Below, in pieces: positions 10,957 to 23,313 of a stretch of DNA of 64,000 nt. Under the pieces are notes generated by a model. That model worked only from the letters and a program-made list of their open reading frames with translations, was not told where the DNA came from and searched no databases. Both the position numbers and the translations under genes were made by a program. Within the stretch, counting starts at the first letter, position 1. Each line of letters begins with the position of its first letter. Origin of the DNA: Zelopaecilomyces penicillatus (Eukaryota > Ascomycota > Sordariomycetes > Hypocreales > Pseudodiploosporaceae); the NCBI GenBank assembly GCA_005765155.1, contig VCCP01000002.1, positions 124,001 through 188,000 of the forward strand, given 5' to 3'.

Positions 10957-13650
10957 GATGAATTTGTTCTTAGTTTCCCCCAGGCGTATATAGTTCAGTT
11001 GAGCTAGTTGACGTTGGTTGGACTTTTTTTTCTGTGACGAATCGACGAATCGACGAGGCGCGAGGTTGGTTGTGTATAGCTACGCCGGCTGTGAAAGGGT
11101 TTGCAATAGACAGGGAATTCTCATCAGTGGGCGCACATGGGATACGAATGGGTCTTAATAGCAAGCAACAAGTCGGCTGGGAGCACTTGCCGCTGGGGCA
11201 AGGACCAAGGCAAGAATCATTGTTGCATTGGGCTTATAGGCTATGAGCCATCTCCCATTACCCGCCCCCCTTTCTGCATCACCCTCACCCATCCCGCGTG
11301 TTTGGCACATACCTCAATCGTCGCGAATACGACCATGGCAAGGGGAGTGTGGCCTTGAAGCAAAAGACGAGCACAGTTGATTGGTCTGGCAAAGGGTCCC
11401 GGCTAGGCCAATTCGCCTTACGATATGAACGATGGTGATAGGATCGCCACTTGGCGGGATTCTATCTGAGGGGGCATGTGCTCGGTGAAGTATCGACAAC
11501 TGTAACCCTCCCCTTCTTTGGCAAAGATTTCTCATGCTACGAGCATGAGATGTGGGGAAGGATGGTATCAGAGGACTACCTTATGCTTGCAAGGCACAGT
11601 CACTGTTAACCGCCCTGTTCCCCGCGAAGGATTCCTCTTAGCCGATGTCCCTGGCAGAGCCTTGTAGCCCTACATATAAGGGTAGAAGAGGAAGGACATT
11701 TGGAAGAATGTGGATTTTCAACGGGAGTAAACTGACTCATGCAGTGCCACGCGGCGGAAATGCAGTGTAGATATAAGGGGAGTCATCATCAATAGGTGCC
11801 TTACTTGATAGACATATGCAGTGGGCGCGTGTAATACATCTGGAAAGACAATTTGGTGTAACAGGCTTCTCAAACCCCTGATCTAAAGTATGCGGATGAT
11901 ACTGAATGCCTGTGTGCTGGTACGCCCTGTCCAAGCTTGCATACCATGCTTGGCGGAGTTTTATTTACTGAGATTGGTGTCATGCCCTCAACGCGGTGGG
12001 TAAATGGACTGATAAGGTGGGTGGGTAATAATCACGCTTTGGTCTCGGCTCAGCAAGCCCCTGACTGGATTCCATCAAAAAGGACACCCGTTGTAACTGT
12101 AGATACGCCACAGTTTATAATTACTTATCCCATTCAAACGAACGGCAAGGCACAAGATTGGTGTAGAGAGCCTCGGGAAAACCAATATTTACCGCCCATA
12201 CGCAAATGTTTCAGTAATACAGATAGCCTGACCGGCAATCCATCGAGATACCGCCCAAGACGTTGTGAGACTTCACGGACTTTACCTAGTCTTCTTGCCA
12301 TGTAATAATCCCCCGATGGATGATCTAGAGACAAGGTTGTCAGCCAATATACAGCAAAGGATTCTCGGTTACGTAGCGCTTGCCCCCCACCGACTGACGG
12401 CATTAGACCCAAAAGAGCTGTGGCGTTGATTATGATGCCATTTGGATCATACCTAACGCTCTGCCAAGAAGGAGTAGATACAGTATGATTGAGTATGAAC
12501 AGTCGAGTGTTTTTAACCGACAGTGAGCAACAGTTATTAGATATGTGCAAACGCTTTGGCTCTGCTAGGACCATGGTAGTGAAGCAGACTTCACTTTTCC
12601 CAACTAGCTATTATCTGTTGCTGGGTTTTGGTTAGAGTTTTGCGCACTGATGTTTTTGCCGGGCTCTTGGCTTCGGTTGTTGTACCCCAGTCGAAGGGAA
12701 GATCTGTATAGATTCCAAATGTGTGTGTGTGTGTGTGTGTGGTGTGTGTGCGTGCAAGGTATTAATTACACTGGGCTCGGTTCGGCTCGGGTCCTCCCTG
12801 AGATCCGGCTCTTGGAGGCGTTGAGGCGTTGTAGCCTTTTGCTTTGCCTTGCTTTGCTCTTCCATTTATCAACCGGAGATGTAACTGTCGTGTTTTGATT
12901 CCCTGGCGATTAGGCTGACGCGGTGCAGTGCTTTGATTCAACCCCAATCCGAAGTGGGAGATTCCGCAGAACAAAAAGACCGAGACCGCGATTAGTTTAA
13001 ACCGGTCCGATCTAAATCTCCGTTGCCCTTCCAAATCTCCCAATGAACACCGTCCGTCAAAGATCAGAATCAGGATAAAAGCAGTCATATCGCCCGCATC
13101 CCAGCCGCATATTTACCCGATGAAATCGCCCGACGCGTGAACCGTTCATGTTGATTGACATCGCGACCCGGGGATTTCAAGCGCCGAGTGATGATGTCCT
13201 AGACAACCAACAGCCAGATATCATGTGACATTTAATGACCCAGAATGGATACTTTTCAATACGGAAGATGCCGCTCAAGATGGGGTGGTCGCAGGTATTC
13301 TCGAAGCCCAGTCGAACATCTCGCTTGCATCGCAGAATGGGCGGAAAGTTCCATCTACTCCATTGATTGATTGATAAGCAGTCATCTTGGCAGCTTATTT
13401 TTCCATTTTCTCATTCGCGATGAAAAAGACGAGAAAAGTTGCCTGACTGGGTTGTGCTCACGTGGAATTTGCCAGACGGAATGCTGACGACATCAAGAGA
13501 GGGGGTTCGTACTTGGTGTGTAATATCTTTGTCTCCATGTCTTAATATTGGGCTTTGATCAGCATTGTTGGCTCTAGAATAAATAAAAAACAAAATTCAC
13601 ATTGGGAGTTGAAGCGGATAACCGTGACACATTTCACACATTCATCCAAG
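10957..13650. other. Intergenic, no gene seen
   Basis: A 2.7 kb spacer. The longest frame, 146 codons on the minus strand at 12134-12574, has no recognisable domain and overlaps frames on the other strand. A GT microsatellite lies at 12721-12750. The last 200 bases are the promoter of the PLP enzyme. Confidence 0.45.
12721..12750. repeat. GT dinucleotide microsatellite, interrupted
   Basis: Ten GT units, one extra G, then more GT units. A simple repeat. Confidence 0.9.
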
Positions 13651-14792
13651 ATGGCTCTCCCAGAACCTTTTGCCTCTATTCCGAGACAGGCTCTTCTCTT
13701 CTCGACAGCACCTGCCATTGAGCCCCTCGATCGCTTGACAGCGCACCTCCAACGTGATGGAGTGCGTGTATTTGTAAACCGTGAAGACATGAACAGCGGT
13801 CTTGGTGGAGGAGGCGGCAATAAACTGCGCAAGCTGGAATACGGTTCGTTTGACCATATGAGTGAAAGTAGGTTTAGGGACGACAAATCAGCTGACGTAT
13901 ATCTTGAATAGTCCTTGCGGATGCTCTGTCGCAACATCCGCGACCTACGCATCTCATCACCGAAGGCGGCATCCAGAGCAATCATGTGCGACAAGTCGCA
14001 GCCGCAGCCGCCAAGCTTGGCCTCAAATCCTTGCTGCTCATCAAGGACACCGTACCGGAGAGAAGCACGGCGTCAGACCTCGCCATTAGCAGAGACTACA
14101 AGCAACTAGGCAACGTGCAGTTGACGCATCTCATGTCTGCCACGCACGCAACACCACCACCGGACGCATCCGCCGCTGATGCCCTGGAGAACGGCCTCGG
14201 TTACTGGATTCCCTCGGGAGCATCGACCCATCAGCTCGGTGGTCTGGGTTATGCGCGATGGGCGCTCGAAATCACAGAGAGGGAGCGCCAAATGGGCATC
14301 TTCTTTGACGTCATCGTCGTCGCTGTCATGTCTGGAAGCACTCTTGCCGGCATGGCCACAGGATTCAAACTCGCACGCAAGATTGGCCGGCAGCAATCTG
14401 GAGTAGCTACCGAGGAAGAAGCAAGGCGACCCAGACGAATTGTGGGTGTTGCCGCAGGCCCCAAGAAAGATGGAGAGCTGGCTGATTTGGTGTTGAGCAT
14501 CATGCACACGACAGCTCCGAAAGTTGGCCTTGAGGAGGGTGATGTGACGCGCAATGATTTTGAGATTGACGAGAGATGGCACGGGGGTTGTTACGGGCGG
14601 TTGGATGAGCGGACGCACGAGCATATCAAGCTGGCTGCGAGTCTTGAGGGACTGGTGACGGATCCGGTGTATTCGGGCAAGGCGTTGACGGGGCTGTGTG
14701 AGATGGTGAGGGCTGGTGAGTTGCAGGGGAATATTCTGTTTGTCCATACGGGGGGTGTGCTGTCTGTGAGTGCGTACTCCGATTTGAGATGA
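13651..14792 (+). CDS. PLP enzyme, probable D-cysteine desulfhydrase (ACC deaminase family)
   Basis: Exons 13651-13843 and 13912-14792 (357 aa, the usual length). The PLP-binding lysine is Lys58 in GGGNKLRKLEY; GGIQSNHVRQ (residues 83-92) carries Ser87, equivalent to the Ser78 nucleophile of ACC deaminase. The family contains both ACC deaminase (ACC to 2-oxobutyrate and ammonia) and D-cysteine desulfhydrase (D-Cys to pyruvate, H2S and ammonia). Two positions known to separate them (Pseudomonas Glu295 and Leu322) are Ser319 (DPVYSGK) and Thr344 (HTGG) here, the desulfhydrase pair. I therefore favour D-cysteine desulfhydrase, though automatic annotation would likely say ACC deaminase. No targeting signal is seen. 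The intron has a weaker GTTCGT donor and an AATAG acceptor, but the join restores a perfect family sequence. Confidence 0.85.
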
Positions 14793-16196
14793 GCAATGAA
14801 GTAGTGGCCAATGTCATATATTTTCTACTAAAACGTCTGAACTCGGGAGATTGATAATGTGATGGAGATGTTGTCGAGGTGTCGAGCTCGGGGAGTTGGA
14901 TGGTAATCATGGCTCGACATGGCTAGGTGTATAATAAAACTGTCGACTTTGTTATACTCGTGCTTCTATATCAGAGTGATATTCTGCATTCTGCCCAAAG
15001 AAAACCATTCTGTTATTTTCCTATCTGGCATTTATTGCAGCCATGCTAAAGAGGTATACCATTCCGCACATTTCCATCCAATGATATACACCTCAAGATG
15101 AGCATTGCACAATCCACCCAACTCGGGCATAATAGCACCCATCATAGGTGATTGTGTTATTTGCTCGACTATGCACTATGTATGCAGGTACAGGCAAAAG
15201 GGTATCAATATCACTGGAAACCTTTAAGATCGGCACGTTGGTGGATTTCGCAGGATTCGAAGCGTAGCACGCCAGGAGTTGGACACACTCCTTCATGGTA
15301 GCTTGCCATGATCAAGACTGACTCAAGCAATAGAGATCCATTTCTAGCTCCATCCTTGTCTATCCAGAGTATATCCTTCTACACTTCAAGTCAGCCAGCT
15401 AGCCCCCCCCCCCCAAAAAAAAAAAAACTGCACGGCTGTCCGGCCCCTGACGGGATCTTTTGGCGTGGGAAGGGCCGCCCAGTTGCCTGTTTAGGAAACC
15501 AGGCTTCGGCAAGGAAATGCCGGACCTTTCGGGTCTGTTTGACGATGGCCACATTAATTCCATTTTATGCTCACAAGTACCTTGATGGTAAGCGTTGAAC
15601 AAACAACCTACTATACAAGTTTATGACGCGTTCAGTGTGTATGTCGCCTGCAGGTCCATCACATCCCGTGCCGCATGCTTTCGAGTCCCCCCTTGTTGGG
15701 CGTAAATACATACATATTCCCAGGGGCTTTGTTCTTTGTCCCGTGTAGTATGGTATTCCTCATCCGGAAGGTCGATCCGGAACAAAAGGCACCCAGAGAA
15801 GCAATCCGGCATACACAGCCGGGCGAGTATGCACACCTACACCTTGGATCCTTGCTCGTGGGATGCAGCAGATGTTGGTGTTGGCTCATGCTCAAGCCGG
15901 TGGTGAACCGTGCTTCCATTGTCGACATGCGTGAATGATTATTACAATATGACGCCTGCTGATTGTGTTAGTTGTATGTACGTATTTTTCTTCTTTTTAA
16001 ATAAAAGCTTGTAGAAGCCGCACGAGTCGGTGAGGAGTCCGATTCATCTACGACACGCCTCAGCTACTGTTGTAGCTTCAGACTGCTTTCGATTGCCATA
16101 GAAGCCATCACGGCCTCAATTGCGCTCCACACTGTGCCCATAATCGTTACAGGCCTTTCAGAACGTTTCTAGGGCTCTACGAGCCACTAACCCAAG
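14793..16196. other. Intergenic, no gene seen
   Basis: Overlapping frames on both strands at 15.6-15.9 kb look like antisense shadows of each other and show no domain. A C12A13 homopolymer pair is at 15403-15427. Confidence 0.5.
15403..15427. repeat. Adjacent poly-C and poly-A tracts
   Basis: Twelve C followed directly by thirteen A. Length may be affected by sequencing error. Confidence 0.85.
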
Positions 16197-18737
16197 ATGC
16201 GTCTCAACGCCATAGCGGTCACAGCGCTGCTGGCTGCTGAAGCAAGCGCTGCTACAGTGCCAAAGCAAAAATGCGCCGCTGACAACTGCCTGCGTGCGCT
16301 GAGAGCGACACAGATCCCAGGCCGCCTCCAGAGCGCGCAAGCATTCTGTGCAACATTTACCACAACTTCATCCGCGTCCATCCCAACCTTTGCGGCTGAG
16401 GCGTGTAAGAAGGCAGCGAATGGCGACCTCAATGCGCGACTATCCAGCGCCTGCGCCTGTATCGCACCGACAACAACGAGCACGACAGTCACAACGACAA
16501 CGACAACGACGGGCTCACCAACCTACACGCCCCCGTCGTCGCTGGAGCCGTGCGGCGAGGTGAGCAGCTCCTGGGCCGCGCAGATCAAGACAGTTCGTAT
16601 GTGACAACGATTGATTTCCATTTGATATTTCAATTTCTGACAGACTTTATCTATATTAGCAACCCCAACTGTGGCCGCCGCCTTGGCATACAAATGCCTA
16701 AACTCCGTGCCCCTCGGCAAGGACGCCGCCATCGCCCTCGTCGACTCCATCGAGCCCTACCTAGAGTGGCAGAGCGACGCAGCCTACAAGAAGAACCCTC
16801 CCAAGGACTACTTCTACCCAGGTTATGACATATTTGGCAGCCTGGCCAAAGTCAGGTCGAACCTTGTGGCGGACAAGTACGCAGGCGAGTATGCCTTTCA
16901 GCTGGACTTGTACACGACCGTCTTTGGCCCGGGCCATGATGGGCATTTTGTATTTTATCCGGATGCACTTACAAAAGTGATCAAGTGGATGCGCCCACAT
17001 GCTCTCGTGTCTATCAGCGAGGATGGTTCATCCCTGCCGGCTATCAAGCTGTACAGTATGTTATGCTAGAGTATATTGTGTCGTGATGTTGGACTAACTT
17101 GTGTCTCTCTTCTAGATGACGTCCTTTCATCGCCAGGCACAGCATCCACGGTGAAACTCATCAATGGGGTAGATGCCGCAAAGTACGTCGAGGATACCAT
17201 CAACACAGTCTCATCAAACCAAGACGTTGATGCTGCATACAACACCATGTTCTATGGGAAAGCCCAGTTCGCAGCCGACGGCACCTCGGGCTACTTTGCA
17301 GGCGGCGGGCGCACCAGATTTATCTATCAGGGCCCCAACACGACTTTCACTTTTGATAACGGCACCGTGTTTTCGGTAGAGAACCAAGCTGCCGTGATTA
17401 CCGACATGACTGGCGTCACAGACGGCCCTTCGTTCTACACCAAATTCTGTGTGCCCAAGGATATCCCTCCTACTGACCCCCCAGCTCGCAAACCAGTCAA
17501 TGGTGGCGGCACTGTTCCTGGCTATCCAAAGCCCGTCATCTCGACTGGTGATGGAATTGTTTCTGGATACTACCTGGAAGGCAAGGGTCTTGAGGATGTC
17601 GCTGTTCTTTCGCTTCTGGCCTTTGAAAACCAGAGCCCGGCCGAGTTTCATGCCGTGAGCCAGGACTTCCTTAATGAGGCTGCCGCCGCGGGCAAGACAA
17701 AACTCGTAGTCGACTTCCAGTCAAACGGCGGCGGTTACATCCTCCAAGGCTACGATTTCTTCCGTCAGCTGTTCCCCCAAATATTGCAGGACGGCTTCTC
17801 TCGCTTCAAGGAGAATGATGCATTCCTCGCCGCAGCCAAGATTGTCAGCGACGAGGTTGCCAACCTGAACCCCTACACTAGTAATGATGAGGACGCCATC
17901 AACGACTACCTCTCTTGGTTCAACTATCGCTATGACTTGAATCTAACTAATGACAAGTTTTTGACCTTTGAGGACAAGTTTAGTCCCCAAGTCTTTGAGA
18001 ATACGCCATACACGGCGCTCATGCGCTGGGATCTCAATGATACCCTTAGCACGTCCAACGAGACGTTTGGACTAGGCTTCGAAATGACGGGCTATGGCAA
18101 GCTCACCAATCTACCGCAGCTGTTCAAACCCGAAAATATTGTCATCATCTACGATGGTTCCTGCGCGTCAACCTGTACCATTGCCTCCGAGATGCTGCGC
18201 CTCCAGGGCGGCGTTAAATCAGTCGCCTTTGGTGGCCGGCCCCGACAAGGTCCCATCCAAGGTGTTGGCGGCGTCAAGGGCTCGCAAGTATTACAATATC
18301 AAGATATTTACAGCGTTGCCACGCGAGGCATGAGCTTGACCAAGGATCCTAAGCACCTCAAGGCACTTTCCCGCTATACCGCCCTCCCTATGCAAAGATC
18401 TATCGCTGCAGCCGTCAACGCCCGCGACCAGGTCATCCCCGAAAATCTGAACGATGGTATACCAGCCCAATTTGTCACCGAGAATAGCGACTGCCGCCTG
18501 TACTGGACCGCGCCGATGATTAAGGACGTTTCGGAAATTTGGAAGGCCACGGCGAATGCGGCGTTTAATGGAGGAAAGTGTGCATATGGAGGTATTGACT
18601 ACAAGGGCAGTGCAAAGAGCCAACTTGAAGATGAGATTGAGGTACCGAAGGAGAGGCAATCGGAGCTTTTGGAGCTCAAAGCTCAAATCCATTCGCCTGC
18701 TTGGCGTGCCTTGCATCGGCAAGTCGCTATTCCTTGA
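16197..18737 (+). CDS. Secreted peptidase S41 family protein (CPAF-like)
   Basis: Exons 16197-16596, 16660-17055 and 17116-18737 (805 aa). Donors are GTATGT twice; acceptors are TATTAG and TCTAG. A signal peptide covers residues 1-18. Then come a Cys-containing N-terminal region, a Thr-rich low-complexity linker (about residues 91-110) likely to be O-glycosylated, and the long S41-type domain. The catalytic serine is probably Ser614 in DGSCASTCT; VDFQSNGGGY fits the strand before it. Fungal S41 proteins of this kind are secreted and mostly uncharacterised; one relative (UstP) belongs to the ustiloxin RiPP cluster, but no DUF3328/UstY-like gene or repeat precursor is seen here, so a RiPP role is not supported. 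The linker makes the N-terminus longer than the minimal domain. Confidence 0.88.
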
Positions 18738-19916
18738 TCTGGATGTGTTTGGTGGGGCATGGAAATGGTGTAAATTGGCGTTATTTATAATACAAATTGA
18801 AGTTATGATAAACAACGCTTTGTGCAGGGAGAGCGAAGTGAGAGCATTTTGACATTGCTGCAATGAGACTACGCGACGTTGAGCATCCTTGACTTACCTT
18901 GGTATAATGATCCCTCAATCTCAACCAAATTATGGGGTGGCATTGCCTTGACATACCAAATATATATCCTCATCGATTATTGTAATCTCACTGTCCCAGA
19001 CTTTGGCTAACTTGTGCATTGCCGAATCATTTCTTGTAACTATACAATCAAAAGACCCATCATACCACACCAGCGCACAGCTGATTGGGGCATTTAAGGC
19101 AACATCAAATGAGTAGGTCTCATTCGAGACACTTGAATACATCAAGACATTATTGAGTCATCTGCTATTCAAGTACATGTGCCAATGTAATCGTGGCTAT
19201 ATTTGTCGAGAAAATGATGGAGAAGATGTTAGGTATCATTTTTCAAGTTATAACATCCAAAAAGGCATAATAGTGGTGTGGACCTACCCGGTATTCGGCA
19301 AACGGCATTCGAGAACGGCATTCGAAAGCGGCATTCAAAGATGGGGTTGAAGGCACTATCCTTCCACAACAGCATAGGCCATAATACTCGGCATCTATAA
19401 TGGGCCGAGATGATGTTGAATGCATCCTCGGCAGGCAGCAAGACATAACCTAAACGAGACAACACAACATAACGCTGAGGCGTCTAGCGCACTTGCGAAG
19501 TGCGACGTTGCCGAATTCAACATGACAGTTGCCCTAAATATGTAGCCCACAGTAGCAAATGTAACAGCGGCTATTGTGTGATTTGTAATGATGATATTTT
19601 GATACGATGGGTGTAATTGCTGACTCGTACACCCTTGCGGAGATCCGCCAGCCCGTGGAAATTCTTATCTCCATCCATGGACAATACTACAAAGCAGCTG
19701 CGGATGTTGCATTCCATTCCCAGCACAATGGAGACGAATTGTCAATAGTAGCAAACTCCGCTCCAGTGGATATTATGTCAAAATATTCGAATGTTGGTGG
19801 TTGCATTTAGGGCTAGGATCCCCACGCCTAATGAAGACGGACAAGTCCACTATTCATCTTCAAAGCCATAACAACATTTATCTCTCTCAACTCAAAACTA
19901 CATATATAAATTCAAA
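18738..19916. other. Intergenic with a short tandem repeat and a hairpin
   Basis: No gene is supported. The region has three 13-bp tandem units (19303-19341) and a perfect 7-bp inverted repeat with a 3-bp loop at 19488-19504 (cgcactt-gcg-aagtgcg). A TATA-like tatataaa lies about 15-25 bp before the OYE start. Confidence 0.5.
19303..19341. repeat. Three 13-bp near-identical tandem units
   Basis: Units begin cggcattcgagaa, cggcattcgaaag and cggcattcaaaga. No neighbouring gene explains them. Confidence 0.75.
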
Positions 19917-21451
19917 ATGGCAGCCAGGAGATATGAGACGAAGCATGCCGACGTTTCACCCCTCGCGCAGCCGCTGGCCTTTGAGTTCAGCGGCAAAACC
20001 GCCAAAAACCGTTTCTTAAAAGCTGCCATGTCAGAGCGTATGTCGTCATGGGATCCGAAAGACCTGGCCAAGAGAGGCATACCGACCAAAGAGCTTGTAA
20101 ATATGTACAAAAGATGGGGTGAAGGTGGATTTGGTATCGTTCTTATTGGAAATACTATGGTCGAGTACGATCAACTCCAGGGAGCAGGCAACCCGATCAT
20201 CAGTCTTGATAACCCGTTTTCGGGGGAGCGCTTCGAGGCGTTTCAGGACCTTGCCGCTGCATCTAAGATACATGGCAGCCTGGCTATCGTCCAGCTCAGT
20301 CACCCCGGTCGACAGGTGCCTGAGAATATCCAACCGCATCCCATATCAGCCAGTGATGTGCAACTTCAAAGGACGGTGTTGGGTCATGGCTATGGTAAGC
20401 CGAGACCCATAGAGAAGGAGGACTTTGATCGTGTTATTACCAGCTTTGCCCACGCTGCTGAATACTGTTACAAAGCTGGCTTTGATGTTGTTTAATTACA
20501 TAGCGCACAGTAAGTCAAGCACCATTGCCTTGATCTGATCTCACAAGAGGACTGAAGTGCTTATTTACCTTGCAGCGGATACCTGTTGGCCCAATTTCTG
20601 GCGCCATCCACCAACAACCGGACTGACCAGTATGGTGGCTCATTAACAAACCGAGCAAGATTGATCTTTGAGATCACCGAGGCGATTCGCGCCCGTGTAC
20701 CTGATAAGACCTTCAGTCTCAGCATCAAGATCAACAGTGTCGAGTTCCAAGACGGCGGCTTCTCCACCGAAGATTGCAAGACCTTATGCGCTGAACTTGA
20801 TCACCACGGCTTTGACTTTGTCGAGCTATCTGGTGGCACATACGAAAGCACTGGTTTCAAGCACCACCGAGAATCGACTATACAGCGCGAGGCGTTCTTT
20901 CTCGAGTTTGCTGAAAGCGTTATCCCGGAACTGAAGAAGGCAAAGGCATACATCACGGGTGGCCTACGAACAGCACCAGCAATGGTAACAGCTTTGTAAA
21001 CCGTTCATGGAGTTGGCATTGGGCGGCCTGCTGCTCATGAGTTTGACATTGCGCAGAAGATCTTGGATGGAAAAGTAGCGTCGGCGGTGCATCACTTGCT
21101 TGACGAGCAGGACTTTCCTGTGACTGCCGCTGCAGCGGGCACTCAGTAAGTTTTTGTCCACACCTTTTGCCCATTTACACGATTTGCCAGTTGCAAAAGG
21201 TATTCTTCGTGTGAAGTGATGATGTTCTGACTAACGCTTGTTTGTGTCAACCCCGATTTAGGATGTACCTGGTTGGCAACGATAACGAGCCGCTGGATTT
21301 TAGCAGACAGGAGCATTTAAGTGTTTTCCAAAAGTGTATGCGCAGCCATTTTGAGGAATTGGCGCACATCCCAGACAACTTAAAGTTTGGACCTGCAAAG
21401 ATTGATGGAATGAAGTTGGAACCCTATGGCACGGCGTGTGTTGCAGCGTGA
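19917..21451 (+). pseudogene. Old Yellow Enzyme-type NADH:flavin oxidoreductase, two in-frame stops
   Basis: Exon model 19917-20509, 20576-21145 and 21262-21451; both introns keep GTAAGT donors and AG acceptors, and all joins keep frame (450 codons plus stop). Family hallmarks are present: KNRFLKAAMSE near the start, QLSHPGRQ, the LAPSTNNRTDQYGG substrate/FMN region and GVGIGRPA. The frame is broken twice: a TAA at 20493-20495, between GFDVV and LHSAH where the family has Glu, and a TAA at 20997-20999, just before TVHGVGIGRP where the family usually has a charged residue. No alternative intron removes either stop without deleting conserved residues. OYE-type enzymes reduce activated alkenes with FMN and occur in secondary-metabolite clusters. 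As read, only a 192-residue fragment would be made. Readthrough or sequence error are the alternatives. Confidence 0.88.
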
Positions 21452-21631
21452 AATGTCAAGGTGTCAAGGCTGCCTGCCACCAAGACTGTTGGACAACATG
21501 ATACAGTAAAAGGGTATATAGTTTATGACCAGAATGACTGGGTTGACTCATCTATAGTAGTATATACGGATACAAAAATATAATAAACCCTCTAGCATTA
21601 TATTCCATATCATGTCCTGATCCCGCCATGT

Positions 21632-22066
21632 TTAGCACCGTCCAGAAGCAGCATTACATCCACGAGTATTGGAGACATAGTTGATTGTCAATTCCCCACC
21701 ACTGTTGTCGTTGCTCCCTGGGTAGAAGAGAGGTACGCTTCCGCACATTCCGCACTTATCCCTGAGGTACCCAATGAGATTTTTGATTGAATGTCCCGGC
21801 GCACCACCGCTGTGTCGAAGAAAACTGCAGGTGCTGATATATGTTCCGCGACCATTAGTAGTTTTGCTGGTAAAGCAGGAGATGTGGTCTCCATTGTTGT
21901 ACCAGCGATTGTCGTCGATGCCTTGGATGGCGTCATAGTGCCCTTGCGTGCTTTGGTAGATGTGCGCTTCGCCGCAGCGAGCGTTTCCTCTACAGTTGAT
22001 GCCAAGGGCGTCTCCTGTAGTGGCGAGAGCTACAGCGGAAACGATGAGAGCGAGTAATTGAACCAT
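21632..22066 (-). CDS. KP4-like killer protein, secreted
   Basis: Single exon, 144 aa. A signal peptide of about 20 residues ends near GDA, followed by LGINCRG, the typical start of mature KP4-like proteins. The conserved WYNNGDHISC, CGMCGSVPLFYPG and GELTINYVS segments are present. I count eight Cys in the mature part; the Ustilago virus-encoded KP4 has ten, so one disulfide is probably missing, as in some chromosomal homologues. KP4 blocks fungal calcium channels; chromosomal copies in ascomycetes are thought to act in fungus-fungus or fungus-plant interaction, which is inference for this gene. It is intact although its neighbour, 180 bp away on the opposite strand, is a pseudogene. The two genes converge. 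Confidence 0.88.
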   Translation of the reverse strand: MVQLLALIVSAVALATTGDALGINCRGNARCGEAHIYQSTQGHYDAIQGIDDNRWYNNGDHISCFTSKTTNGRGTYISTCSFLRHSGGAPGHSIKNLIGYLRDKCGMCGSVPLFYPGSNDNSGGELTINYVSNTRGCNAASGRC

Positions 22067-23313
22067 TGTGCAGGTTATATCGGGGCGGGGTTTGTTCTGA
22101 CTGATGTGTCAGTATAAGTGCCCGAGGTGCATTTGGCTCGTTGAACTGCGTGAAGACGTACTGGGATGATTAATATATGTTTTCAACAGTTGAGAGGTTG
22201 AACAGAGATGAGATGGACCCCGCTTACATATTGCATGCAGCCAACAAGATCAACGGATCGCCCTTTATAGTTATAAGATTCTCTGTATAAAAAAAGGCTG
22301 TGGCAGACCGAGACTGCCTGTTTCCGTTGGGAAATGCTCTGCCCTCCGATGTAACCTCATTGGTGTAAATATGCCGATGAATGCTGTCATGATGCCAATC
22401 TTACATACATAACCCTGGACGACTGCACTCACACAGGCTTAGCCCACATTGTGCCGGAGCCCGGTTCAACCCACGGGTGCACGGCGCACCACACCAATAC
22501 GGCCAAGCCGGGCCAAGCAACTCTTATCTTTAGACGCAGACATGCCACTAACTTGAACAAAGGAGTTGGTTATAACATTATGGTTGCTTGGCTAAGTAGG
22601 TCTATGATTATTTATAGACAGCATGTCACAATCAAGTAGTTAATGAGTCAAATGCTATCTAAAGCAGCAATCCTTTACTAACAGAGTCATCACTGAATAC
22701 TTAATCATGGACTTGAGACAAGAGAGGTTCAAAACCACTACAAGAATTGAACTGGAAGCTAATCACGTCAGCAAGTCCATCATGTGGACAAAAACCAAGG
22801 CGGCGTAATCAAGTTACTGTGGACGGAAAGACTGACTACCACGGGGTAGAGAGGTGTTGGGATGCGTGGATCTGACCCGAGACAGTTCTGTATTCAAAAA
22901 AACAAAACACCTCATATGACCCATGAGTCTATGACTTACCGCGAATCTGAGACAGCTGCAATGGGAGACTTCTTAAAAGACCAAGTTTATCCCGGAAACA
23001 TGGGGAATTTAGGTACTCGTGAATGCTTGAAGCAGAGACCAGATGTAAAGCATCTAACCGGAGACGGCGCGATGGGACAGAACAAAAGGAAGTTGAAGCT
23101 CCAGTGGGGCTTGGATGTTCCGTTATCTAGACTAAGAATGGTAACTAACGCATGCAACGGAGGGAATAGAATACACCGACGCTGGCATACACACCAACTC
23201 TTTGAAAGAACTCAATCAACTCGCCAACAATCCCATAAAATGCACTTCTATTACCGAAATAAGATTCATTATAGCTGGCTGGATTCATCATAAATACTCA
23301 AGTGGTCTTCAAA
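22067..23313. other. Intergenic, no gene seen
   Basis: The first 200 bases upstream of the killer-protein start are its promoter. The rest has only isolated frames; one of 143 codons (22862-23293, plus strand) has no domain character. Confidence 0.45.

Noticed and set aside
12134..12574. 146-codon minus-strand frame
   Set aside because: No domain, signal or conserved pattern; overlaps plus-strand frames and lies in a gene-poor spacer.
16197..18737. RiPP cluster around the S41 peptidase
   Set aside because: No repeat-containing precursor and no DUF3328/UstY-like or tyrosinase gene was found nearby.
22455..22490. Possible tRNA T-arm (cggttcaaccc)
   Set aside because: No matching stem, anticodon arm or acceptor stem around it.
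22862..23293. 143-codon plus-strand frame
   Set aside because: Composition is irregular and no motif is recognisable; no plausible splice partners.
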